A stretch of 64,000 nt of DNA from Deltaproteobacteria bacterium (GTDB lineage Bacteria > Myxococcota_A > UBA9160 > PR03). The stretch lies in NCBI GenBank assembly GCA_035063765.1, contig JAPSFT010000004.1:186001-250000 (forward strand), given 5' to 3'. Under the pieces are notes generated by a model. It searched no databases. It had not been told where the DNA came from and was given only the letters and a program-made list of their open reading frames with translations. This document shows, one piece after another, positions 31,497 through 39,098 of this stretch (positions within the stretch are counted from its first letter, which is position 1; the number at the start of each line of letters is the position of its first letter). The position numbers were made by a program, and so were the translations under genes.

Positions 31497-33876
31497 GCGG
31501 TGTGAGCCCGCTCTGGTGGAAGTCGTCGATGCGGGCGTGCTCGAAGCGGTAGAGGGCGCCGGCCTCGAGATGCGCCGCGATCGTGACGCGTAGCTGTGCG
31601 CTCGTGACGTGCTCCCGCAGTCGCAGGGTCGGGAAGGAATCGCCCGCCTCGGCGAGCGTGACACCCGGCACCAGCGCGCCTGCCGACGCGGGCTCGTAGT
31701 CGAGCCGGGTCTCCGTGGTCAGGAAGGTGTAGGCGCTCTCGAGCGCCACGCGCGGATGGAGCTGGATCGTCCCGGTGAGGCCGGCGGCGTGCGAGAGCTC
31801 GCTGCTCTCCAGGCGCCAGACGTTCGCGAGCGGGAACATGGCGCTGCCGGCGCCGCCGGCGCTGCCCGGCGCGGCCGCGTCGGCGATGCTGCGCTGGCGC
31901 CGCTCGCGCCAGGCGAAGCCGTACCACGCGGACAGGCTCGCGCGCGGGGAGGGCTGCCAGCCCCACTCGCTCGAGGCGTCGAGGGCACGCTCGCTCGTCA
32001 ACCCGAAGTCCGACGGGTACCCGTCGTCGCGCACGCCCGCGGTCCAGGCCGCGTCCATGTCCTCGCGCGCCTGCCAGTGGACGCGCAGCTCGGCGCGCCG
32101 CCGCGTGCGCGCCGCCAGGTCGTGCATGCGCAGATCCGTGAGCGTGTAGGGCGCCTCGCTGCCGAGGTAGCCGGGCAGGCTCGAGACGAAGGTGTCGGCG
32201 AGGAAGAAGGAGTCGTAGGAGCTGCCCGTGCGCTTTGCGAACTCGCCGGAGAGGCGCAGCGTGAGCGGCGCCAGGTCGCGGCTCACGACCGCCAGGCGCG
32301 CGCGGGCCTCGCGCGTCTCGTCACGCTCGCGGTGCTCGCGTTGGATCGCCTCCTGCTCGAGCGAGGCGTCGACGCGCGTGCGCCCGAGCGCACGCCAGTC
32401 GGCCGCGACGCGCGCGAGCCGCGTGCGGTAGGTGGTCGGCAGGCTCGCGTAGCGGAAGTCCTCGACCAGCCGCCGGCCGGGCTCGAAGACGCGGCGCTGC
32501 GAGGTCTGCGCCTCGAGTCCGCCGTCCTCGGCGACGTAGCCGATGCGCCCGGCGAGCGGATTCCACGCGGTGTAGGCCGTGTCGTCGTCGTGGTCGAGGA
32601 AGCGGAGGCGCGCGGAGAGGCGCAGCGGGCGCCAGGGGGAGAGCTGCAGCGAGCCGTCGAGCAGGAGCTGGTCGATGCCGGCGTCCGCGTGGCTGCGGGC
32701 GCGGCTGCCCGGCTGGCTCCAGAGGTCCAGGTCGACACTTCCGAATGGCCCCCTGCCGACGCTGCCGCCGTTGATCGTGGGCGGCAACAGGTCGTCGTCC
32801 TGTCGCGCGCGGCTCCACGAGGCCGTGCCGACGAAGCGGCCGCTCCACGGCAGTGCGAGCGCCAGCTCGCCGCGCGCCTGCTGCCACAGGTTGTCGGGTG
32901 CGAGCGCGAAGCGCGAGCGCGCGACGTTAGGGTCGATCGCAAACGGCACGTCGAAGGCGAGCGCCCCGTCGCGATTGCGGAACAGCGAGAGCTCGTAGCG
33001 CGCGTTCGCCTGCACGCCCTTGCCGGACCACTCGACACCCGTGCTGGCGCGGCGCGTGATCTGGTCCACCGGCTCCACCGTCTCCACCAGCGACGCGAGG
33101 GTGCTCGGATAGCCGAGCGATCCGCCGAAGGGCTTCGCGCCGTCGCGCTCGTCCTCGCCGTAACGCGCGAAGAGCCTCCAGTCCTCGCTCGGGCGCAGCT
33201 CGAGCTCGATCCGGCGCTCGTCGTGTTCGACCGAGAGCTCCGTCTCGCCGACCTGTGCGAAGGCCGGCCCGAGCGCGGCGGGTGGCGTTGCGCCCGGCGT
33301 GAGGCCGGCGGGGAGCGTGAGGTTGCTGCCGCCCGCGCCCTCGAAGAGCACGTGCGCGTCGTCCGCGTAGACGACGGGGATCCGTGACCACGAGCCGCGC
33401 AGGCGCACGAGGCCCGGGCGGGTGAGCTCGAAGCGGTAGCTCGCGTCGTCGCGGCCGACCTCGCCGGCGGCGATGCGCGCGAGCCAGCCGTCGCGGGGCG
33501 CGACGAGCTGGGCGTCGAGCCAGCGCAGCCAGAACCCGTTGTGCCAGTCCGCGTAGCGGCCGTAGCGCGCCTCGTCGGTCTCGCCGCCCTCGAGGAGCGC
33601 GCCCATCGCGACCGAGCCGCTGCCGAGCCAGCCGCCGCCGAGCGCCGTGCCGCGCCACGGCTCGAGGGGCCAGGGGTAGAGCCAGCCGCTCGGCGAGCGC
33701 CGCCGCTTGGAGAGGAGCGCGCTCATGCCGTAGGGATCGACCTTGCTCGACGGGTCGATCGCGGCGGGCTCGAGCCGCGTGCCGCGGGCGGGAGCGGGCT
33801 GCGCGGCGGCCGGTGCCGCGCTGGCCGCGGCGAGCAGGGTCGCCGCGATCCACAGGCGTGCCGATCGCACGCTCAT
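31408..33876 (-). CDS. MtrB/PioB-type outer membrane beta-barrel protein
   Basis: 822 residues: signal peptide (SARLWIAATLLAAASAAPAAA) then many amphipathic strands and a terminal phenylalanine (FGAWLRVGF), typical of outer membrane barrels. The length, the DPYGMSALL N-terminal region, strand pattern and the adjacent decaheme gene place it in the MtrB/PioB family, which wraps a periplasmic decaheme cytochrome to carry electrons through the outer membrane. It contains no cysteine, so it lacks the CxxC near the N terminus of Shewanella MtrB and resembles PioB-like members. ATGA overlap with the cytochrome gene indicates stoichiometric translation. No cell-surface cytochrome (MtrC/OmcA) gene is visible. 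Confidence 0.85.
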   Translation of the reverse strand: MSVRSARLWIAATLLAAASAAPAAAQPAPARGTRLEPAAIDPSSKVDPYGMSALLSKRRRSPSGWLYPWPLEPWRGTALGGGWLGSGSVAMGALLEGGETDEARYGRYADWHNGFWLRWLDAQLVAPRDGWLARIAAGEVGRDDASYRFELTRPGLVRLRGSWSRIPVVYADDAHVLFEGAGGSNLTLPAGLTPGATPPAALGPAFAQVGETELSVEHDERRIELELRPSEDWRLFARYGEDERDGAKPFGGSLGYPSTLASLVETVEPVDQITRRASTGVEWSGKGVQANARYELSLFRNRDGALAFDVPFAIDPNVARSRFALAPDNLWQQARGELALALPWSGRFVGTASWSRARQDDDLLPPTINGGSVGRGPFGSVDLDLWSQPGSRARSHADAGIDQLLLDGSLQLSPWRPLRLSARLRFLDHDDDTAYTAWNPLAGRIGYVAEDGGLEAQTSQRRVFEPGRRLVEDFRYASLPTTYRTRLARVAADWRALGRTRVDASLEQEAIQREHRERDETREARARLAVVSRDLAPLTLRLSGEFAKRTGSSYDSFFLADTFVSSLPGYLGSEAPYTLTDLRMHDLAARTRRRAELRVHWQAREDMDAAWTAGVRDDGYPSDFGLTSERALDASSEWGWQPSPRASLSAWYGFAWRERRQRSIADAAAPGSAGGAGSAMFPLANVWRLESSELSHAAGLTGTIQLHPRVALESAYTFLTTETRLDYEPASAGALVPGVTLAEAGDSFPTLRLREHVTSAQLRVTIAAHLEAGALYRFEHARIDDFHQSGLTPLSDPGSIFLADVDRSFAAHLFGAWLRVGF

Positions 33877-34835
33877 CGCACGAGCCGGGCGCCCGACGGG
33901 TGGTTCGAGCCGTGGATCTGGACGTGACAGCCGACGCAGCCGCGCGAGAGGAGCCGCGCGTCGGGCGCCGGTCCGCCGGCCTGGTTCGCGCGCGAGAGGA
34001 GGTCGTTCGGGTGCCCGAAGCCGCCGGTGTTGGCGTGGCAAGCCTGGCACATGAAGGGGAGCGCCGCGTTCAGCAGCGCCGGGTGGTTCGAGCCGTGCGG
34101 CTGGTGGCAGTCGAGGCAGTTCTCGCGGACGGGCGCGTGCTCCCACAGGAACGGTCCGCGCTTCTCGGCGTGACAGCTCGTGCAGAGATCCACGACCGTG
34201 TCGGCTCGCAGCAGTGGGTCGGTCGCGGAGCCGTGCGGATCGTGGCAGTCGCTGCAGGCGAGCTTGCCCTCGAGCACCGGCATGTGCGAGCGCCGCCGCA
34301 GCTCGCTGCGTTGCTGTGGATGGCAGCGCAGGCACGTCTCGCTCACGTCGCGCTTCGCGAGCAGCCCCTGCGCGGAGGTCTCCGCCATCGGGTTGTGGCA
34401 GTCGCTGCACGCGAGATCCTGGCGCTCGTGCATCGAGCCCGGCCAGTGGATGCGCGGGCCGCCCTCGTGACAGGCGAGGCACATCCCGTTCTGGGCCTCG
34501 ACCGCCGCGCGCGAGCCGCGCGTGAAGGACACGATGGCTGCCGGGTCGCGCGGGTCGGCGAGGTGCCGCGACCCCGGACCGTGGCAGCTCTCGCAGCCGC
34601 GCGCCTGCGCCTCGCTGCGCGGCGCTGCCGCGAGGCGGCCGTGGATCGTGGGCGTCCAGTGGTCCGTCTCGAGGGCGTGACAGGCGCGGCACGCGGTCGT
34701 GCCGATGGGCTGCGCCGCCGGCGGGGCGCTCGGATCCTGGGCGGCGAGCGGCCGCGGCGCGCACGGCACCGCCAGGATCGTGAGCGCTGCGACCAGCAGG
34801 AACCGAACCGGCGCTGCAGCCCCTTCGCGAGCCAT
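33873..34835 (-). CDS. decaheme c-type cytochrome, MtrA/DmsE/PioA family
   Basis: 320 residues: signal peptide of about 32 residues and ten CxxCH heme-binding motifs at residues 49, 81, 119, 143, 168, 194, 218, 240, 263 and 300. The final CVGCHVQIHGSNHPSG and repeated DCHxPHG strings are characteristic of MtrA/DmsE. All ten motifs are canonical; histidines between them can supply distal ligands. It would be periplasmic and plug into the MtrB-type barrel encoded downstream. A GGAG ribosome site is present, with CCTCC-rich direct repeats in the leader. The preceding gene on the strand, 232 bases upstream, encodes a PQQ dehydrogenase. Confidence 0.93.
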   Translation of the reverse strand: MAREGAAAPVRFLLVAALTILAVPCAPRPLAAQDPSAPPAAQPIGTTACRACHALETDHWTPTIHGRLAAAPRSEAQARGCESCHGPGSRHLADPRDPAAIVSFTRGSRAAVEAQNGMCLACHEGGPRIHWPGSMHERQDLACSDCHNPMAETSAQGLLAKRDVSETCLRCHPQQRSELRRRSHMPVLEGKLACSDCHDPHGSATDPLLRADTVVDLCTSCHAEKRGPFLWEHAPVRENCLDCHQPHGSNHPALLNAALPFMCQACHANTGGFGHPNDLLSRANQAGGPAPDARLLSRGCVGCHVQIHGSNHPSGARLVR

Positions 34836-34853
34836 CCCGCTTCTCCATTCGAA

Positions 34854-34880
34854 GGTCGAGGAGGTGGAGGTCGAGGAGGT
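34854..34880. repeat. direct 12-bp repeats in the leader of the cytochrome gene
   Basis: GGTCGAGGAGGT occurs at 34854-34865 and 34869-34880, 15 bp apart. On the cytochrome's strand these read ACCTCCTCGACC, so the transcript leader carries two CCTCC motifs complementary to Shine-Dalgarno sequences, 19-45 bases before the start codon. The rest of the 34836-35067 gap shows nothing recognisable. Confidence 0.6.
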
Positions 34881-35067
34881 TCGAGGGATGGAGGGTGCCG
34901 GATGCTAGACCGCGTCCCGCTCCCTTGCACCGTGCGCGAGGCGGCCGGCCGGGCGGGCGGGGCGAGCGAGCGGGGCATGAGCCGGCGTCGCGATCGCCGT
35001 CGTGGACGCACCCTCCGGGGAGCGTGCCCCGCTCACGGGCGGTGCGAGCTCGCGGAGGCCTGCCGGG

Positions 35068-37017
35068 TCACTCGGCCGCGAGGGGCAGTGCATAGGCCAC
35101 CACCCGGTCGCCGCGGCGCGTGCCGAGCTTGCCGTGGCCGCCGGCGGCGATCACGACGAACTGGCGGCCCGAGGGCCCGACGTAGCTCATCGGCGTCGCG
35201 TTGCCGCCGGCCGGCAGGTGGTCGCTCCACAGCTCGGCGCCGGTGTCGACGTCGAAGGCGCGGAGGAAGCCGTCCATCGACGCCGAGACGAAGACGAGCC
35301 CGCCGCCGGTCACGATCGGCCCGCCCAGGTTCGGCAGCCCCGGCCGGATCGGGAGCGACACCGGGAAGATGTCAGGGGAGGAGCCGAGCGGGACCTGCCA
35401 GCGGATCGAGCCGTCGTCGAGCGAGACGGCCGCCAGCGTGCCCCAGGGCGGCGGGTTGCAGGGGAGCAGGAGGGGCGACTGGATCGGCTCGCGCACGAGG
35501 CCGTAGGGCGTGCCCGCCTGGGGCGCGAACTCGCGCAGCCCGAGCGGACCGCGGCCCCGGGCCCGCGCGCTCGCGAACTCGGCGGCCGGGATCAGGCGCA
35601 CCGCGAAGGCGAGGTTGGTCTGGTTCAGCACGACGAGGCGCCGCCCCGGGTCGATCGCGACGCTGCCCCAGTTGCTGCCGCCCGCGTTGCCCGGGATCTG
35701 GAGGCTTCCGCGCAGGCTCGGCGGGGTGAAGAGACCCTCGTTGCGCAGCGCCTCGATCTGCTCGCGGCAGCGGCCGCGGTCCCAGGGCGTGAGGCCCCAG
35801 GCGTCCTCGGGGCGCAGGCGCTGCGCCGCGAGCGGCGGGGGCAGGAGGGGGATCGGCTGGGTCGGCGAGCTCTGCTCGCCGGGCACGTCGGAGGCCGGCA
35901 CCGGCCGCTCCTCGACCGGGAAGAGCGGTGCGCCGGTCTCGCGATCCAACACGAAGAGGTGTCCCATCTTGGTGGCCTGCACGACGGCGGGCCGCTCGAC
36001 GCCGTCGCGGACCACCGTCGCCAGCACCGGCTGGGCCGGGACGTCGTAGTCCCAGAGATCGTGGTGGACGGTCTGGAAGTGCCAGGCGACCTGTCCCGTG
36101 CGGGCGCGCAGCGCGACGATCGAGTTCGCGTAGCGGTTGCTGCCCAGGCGCTCGCCGCCGTAGTAGTCGGGGCTCGGGCTGCTGGTGGGCACGAAGAGGA
36201 GCTCGCGGGCGGGGTCGTAGGAGAGGATCGACCAGGCGTTGGCGGCGCCCGTGCGGGCGGCCTGCTCGGGGCGCCATTCCGCCCAGGCGCCGCTCGCCGC
36301 CGAGCGCGGCACGGGATCCCACGCCCAGCGCAGCGCGCCGCTGCGCGCGTCGTAGGCGCGCACGATCCCGCGCGGCATGTCGACGCGCCGGTTGTCCGCG
36401 ATCGCCGAGCCGACCACCACGAGGTCGCCCGCGATCGTCGGCGGCGACGAGATCGTGAACTCCTGGTCCTGGATCCCGCCGACCCCCTCCTTCAGCGACA
36501 CCTCGCCGTTGTCGCCGAAGCCGGGGCAGCGCCGGCCGGTGGCCGCGTCGAGCGCGAACAGGCGCGACTCGACGGTGGCGGCGAAGAGGCGCCCCGCGCA
36601 GGGCGCGCCGGCCGGCGCCTGCCCGTCGCGCCAGGCGGCCACGCCGCGCGAGGTGAACTCGGGGACCTCGCGGGTGCGGGTGGCGGGGTCGAAGCGCCAG
36701 CGCTCGGCCCCCGTCTCGGGATCGAGCGCGAGCACGCGCCCGAGCGGGGTCGGCAGCACGAGCAGGCCGTCCACCAGGATGGGGGTCGCCTGGAAGGCCA
36801 TGTGGCCGGGCGGCGGAGGGACGGCGTCGAGGTCGCCCGTGCGGATCGACCACGCGACCTCGAGATCCGCCACGTTCGTGCGGTCGATCCCGGCGTGGGG
36901 CGACCAGCGCGCGCCGCCGGCGTCGCCGCCGTACACGGGCCAGTCGCCGGCGCGGGCGGGGAGGGCGGCCAGGGCGAGGAGCAGCGCGAGCGCGGGCGGG
37001 CGGAGGATGACGGGCAT
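35068..37017 (-). CDS. periplasmic PQQ-dependent dehydrogenase (quinoprotein, glucose dehydrogenase-like)
   Basis: 649 residues: signal peptide (ILRPPALALLLALAALPARA) and an eight-bladed beta-propeller. Quinoprotein features include DWPVYGGDAGGARWSPHAGI at the start, the QTVHHDLWDYDVPAQPVL active-site blade and the C-terminal GGNATPMSYVGPSGRQFVVIAAGGHGKLGTRRGDRVVAYALP, which matches membrane-bound glucose dehydrogenase. The five-helix membrane domain of mGDH is absent, so the protein is soluble or loosely bound and needs a separate electron acceptor. No cytochrome c domain is fused. The decaheme cytochrome encoded next on the strand is a candidate acceptor. Sugar or alcohol substrate unknown. 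GAGAGGAG ribosome site. Confidence 0.9.
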   Translation of the reverse strand: MPVILRPPALALLLALAALPARAGDWPVYGGDAGGARWSPHAGIDRTNVADLEVAWSIRTGDLDAVPPPPGHMAFQATPILVDGLLVLPTPLGRVLALDPETGAERWRFDPATRTREVPEFTSRGVAAWRDGQAPAGAPCAGRLFAATVESRLFALDAATGRRCPGFGDNGEVSLKEGVGGIQDQEFTISSPPTIAGDLVVVGSAIADNRRVDMPRGIVRAYDARSGALRWAWDPVPRSAASGAWAEWRPEQAARTGAANAWSILSYDPARELLFVPTSSPSPDYYGGERLGSNRYANSIVALRARTGQVAWHFQTVHHDLWDYDVPAQPVLATVVRDGVERPAVVQATKMGHLFVLDRETGAPLFPVEERPVPASDVPGEQSSPTQPIPLLPPPLAAQRLRPEDAWGLTPWDRGRCREQIEALRNEGLFTPPSLRGSLQIPGNAGGSNWGSVAIDPGRRLVVLNQTNLAFAVRLIPAAEFASARARGRGPLGLREFAPQAGTPYGLVREPIQSPLLLPCNPPPWGTLAAVSLDDGSIRWQVPLGSSPDIFPVSLPIRPGLPNLGGPIVTGGGLVFVSASMDGFLRAFDVDTGAELWSDHLPAGGNATPMSYVGPSGRQFVVIAAGGHGKLGTRRGDRVVAYALPLAAE

Positions 37018-37041
37018 GGGCTCTCCTCTCGGGAGGGAGGG

Positions 37042-37740
37042 TCAGTCGGGAACGAGGCCGGCGACCACCAGCGCCACCACCTGGGTACGCAGCGCGTCCT
37101 CATCGGGCAGGCCGCTCGGGTCGGCATCGCCGTGCCGGTGGCGCGCGAACCAGGTGACGCTCTCGGCGATCCAGCGCGCCGCCACGGCGGGCTCGGCGAC
37201 CCGGCGCAGGCGTCCGGCCCGGGCGCGGCGCTCGAGGTAGCGCGCGAGGCGCTCGAAGAGGCTGCGCCGGGTCTCGAGGTAGTAGATCGTGAACAGCTCG
37301 GGGAGCTCGCGCGCGGAGCGCTCGATCACCGCCGCGGGCAGCCGCGAGCGCGCGATCCGGTCGTAGAGCTCGTCGACGATCGCGCCGAGCTCCGCGCGCG
37401 CGTCCCCCGTGCGGCGGCGCGCGAGCGCCGCGTCGAGCGCCGGCAGATGGAGCGCGCGCGCGATCGACTCGCGCAGGTGCTTCTCGGTGGCGCCGGGGGC
37501 GGGCGCCGGCACGGGCAGGCAGGGCGGCGTCGCGATCGGGCCCGGGTCGGCGCCGTGCACGACCAGCCAGTCGAAGAGCGCCTCCTTGCTCGCGAAGTAG
37601 GTGTAGAGCGCGCCGGTCGAGAGGCCCGCCGCGCGGGCCACGTCGCTCATGCGCGCGCGCCGCAGGCCCTGGCGGGCGAAGACCTGCAGCGCCGCGCGGC
37701 GCAGCGTCTCGAAGCGGTCGGCCGGGCGGAGGCGGGGCAC
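37042..37740 (-). CDS. TetR/AcrR family transcriptional regulator
   Basis: 232 residues from GTG 37740. The N-terminal helix-turn-helix reads LRRAALQVFARQGLRRARMSDVARAAGLSTGALYTYFASKEALFDWLV. The ligand domain is helical with an arginine-rich centre. It lies 24 bases upstream of the PQQ dehydrogenase gene on the same strand and so probably shares its transcript, giving a regulator-dehydrogenase operon. The promoter carries a 17-bp palindrome between its -35 and -10, which argues for autorepression, and the predicted transcript begins at the GTG. Confidence 0.9.
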   Translation of the reverse strand: MPRLRPADRFETLRRAALQVFARQGLRRARMSDVARAAGLSTGALYTYFASKEALFDWLVVHGADPGPIATPPCLPVPAPAPGATEKHLRESIARALHLPALDAALARRRTGDARAELGAIVDELYDRIARSRLPAAVIERSARELPELFTIYYLETRRSLFERLARYLERRARAGRLRRVAEPAVAARWIAESVTWFARHRHGDADPSGLPDEDALRTQVVALVVAGLVPD

Positions 37741-37746
37741 GCTCGC

Positions 37747-37774
37747 ATCGTATCTGAATGAACCATTCAGTCAA
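37747..37774 (-). promoter_or_regulatory. promoter of tetR-PQQ dehydrogenase operon, leaderless type
   Basis: On the minus strand TTGACT (37774-37769) and TACGAT (37752-37747) are separated by 16 bases, and 6 bases lie between the -10 and the GTG start. This is among the best sigma-70-like promoters in the window. Confidence 0.6.
37754..37770. promoter_or_regulatory. TetR operator inside promoter spacer
   Basis: CTGAATGAACCATTCAG: perfect 7-bp arms around AAC. It fills the spacer between the -35 and -10 of the tetR promoter, where bound repressor would block RNA polymerase. Confidence 0.7.
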
Positions 37775-37789
37775 TAACAAAGGCGCGCG

Positions 37790-38260
37790 TGCGGCTACGG
37801 TGCTCGCGGGGAGGGAGATGGGTATGGACCGGGTGCTGTTCGCGCCCCACGACGCGCGCCTCGCCGAGCGGCTCGGCCTCGACCCGGCCGCCGCCCCCGA
37901 TCAACGAGCAGCTCGCGGCCGCGGGCGCGGCGCCGCTGCGCCTCGGGCTGATCCAGACGGGTGTCGCGGCGCTCGCGGCCGCCGCCCTCCAGCACTGGCG
38001 GCGGCCGGGCCTGCCGCGCGCGCCGCGGCCCGCACTCGCGAACGTCGAGCCGGCCGGCGCCGCCTGCGTGCTCGCGTCGGTGGCCACGGGACGGATCGTC
38101 ACCGTGCCCGCCGGCGCCCACTCCTCGCGGATGGCCGGCCTCCACTGCGGGACGCCGTCGAGCGTGGCGTGGCCGGCGATGCCGCAGGGCATGGACGTGT
38201 TCGTCGCGGTCCCCGACGAGCGCGTCGTCGCCGCCATGGAGCTGGGAGCGCTGGGTGGGG
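37790..38260 (+). pseudogene. degraded PLP-dependent ammonia-lyase/dehydratase-like gene
   Basis: In the frame from about 37900 the translation INEQLAAAGAAPLRLGLIQ, then ALQHWRRPGLPRAPRPALANVEPAGAACVLASVATGR, then MAGLHCGTPSSVAWP resembles the C-terminal half of diaminopropionate ammonia-lyase or threonine dehydratase-like fold II PLP enzymes. The lysine-bearing N-terminal half is missing and the preceding segment (REMGMDRVLFAPHDARL) lies in another frame. No start, ribosome site or intact domain is present, so this is a 5'-deleted, frameshifted relic. It occupies the 37.77-38.29 kb stretch between tetR and the crotonase gene, which otherwise shows nothing. Confidence 0.6.
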
Positions 38261-38275
38261 CGCCCGCTGCCGCGC

Positions 38276-38281
38276 TAGCGT
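38276..38281 (+). promoter_or_regulatory. -10 element 7 nt before the crotonase start
   Basis: TAGCGT ends 7 bases before the ATG at 38289, with no ribosome site between; no convincing -35. One of the near-leaderless set. Confidence 0.35.
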
Positions 38282-38288
38282 GCGCCCG

Positions 38289-39098
38289 ATGGCGATCCGC
38301 TGCGAACGGCCCGCCGCCGCGCCGTACGTCGAGCTGGTGACGATCGACCGGCCCGAGGCGGCGAACGCGCTCGACCCCACGATGCTCGGCGCGCTGGCCG
38401 CCGCGTGGCGCCGGATCGCCGCGGACGACGGGGTGCGCTGCGTCGTGCTGACCGGGGCGGGCGAGCGGGCCTTCTGCGCCGGGATGGACCTGAAGACCAC
38501 GATCCCGGCCTCGCAGCGCCTGGCGCGGGGCGAGCGCGTCGATCCCGCGGACTTCGCCGGCCTGCGCGACGCCGGGACCGCCGTGCTGGCCGGCTTCGAC
38601 CTGGGCAAGCCGCTGGTGGTCGCCGTGAACGGCCACTGCCGGGCGGTGGGGCTCGACCTGATGCTCCAGAGCGAGCTGCGCTACGCCGCGCCGCACGCGA
38701 CCTTCGCGCTCGAGGAGGTGGCGCGCGGGCTCTATCCCACCGGCAACGCCACGGTCCTCCTGCCGCGCCAGATCGGCTGGGTGCACGCGATGGAGCTGCT
38801 GCTGACGGCGCGCCCGATCGACGCCGCGCGCGCCGCCGCGATCGGGCTCGTAAACGAGGTGGTGGCGGCCCGCGAGCTGCTGCCACGCGCCCTCGAGGCC
38901 GCCGCCGTGATCGCGGCCAACGCGCCGCTCGCGGTGCGCGAGACCCGCCGCGGCGTGCGCGAGCTGCTCTCGCTCCCGCTCGACGAGGCCTGGCGGCGCC
39001 AGGAGGAGCTGGGGCGGCCGCTGCGCCGCACGGAGGACGCGGCGGAAGGCGCGCGCGCCTTCGTCGAGAAGCGCGCGCCGGTCTGGACGGGGCGCTGA
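38289..39098 (+). CDS. enoyl-CoA hydratase/isomerase family protein
   Basis: 269 residues, crotonase fold: TIDRPEAANALDPTMLGAL, first oxyanion loop ERAFCAGMDLK, second NGHCRAVGLDLMLQSELRYAA and the FALEEVARGLYPTGNATVLLP region, in which a glutamate sits near the usual catalytic position. The normally glycine-rich A-x-G-G-G oxyanion segment is replaced by CRAVGLDL, which may alter substrate binding. The stop overlaps the start of a serine hydrolase (TGATG), so both are produced together. Substrate unknown. Confidence 0.9.
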   Translation: MAIRCERPAAAPYVELVTIDRPEAANALDPTMLGALAAAWRRIAADDGVRCVVLTGAGERAFCAGMDLKTTIPASQRLARGERVDPADFAGLRDAGTAVLAGFDLGKPLVVAVNGHCRAVGLDLMLQSELRYAAPHATFALEEVARGLYPTGNATVLLPRQIGWVHAMELLLTARPIDAARAAAIGLVNEVVAARELLPRALEAAAVIAANAPLAVRETRRGVRELLSLPLDEAWRRQEELGRPLRRTEDAAEGARAFVEKRAPVWTGR

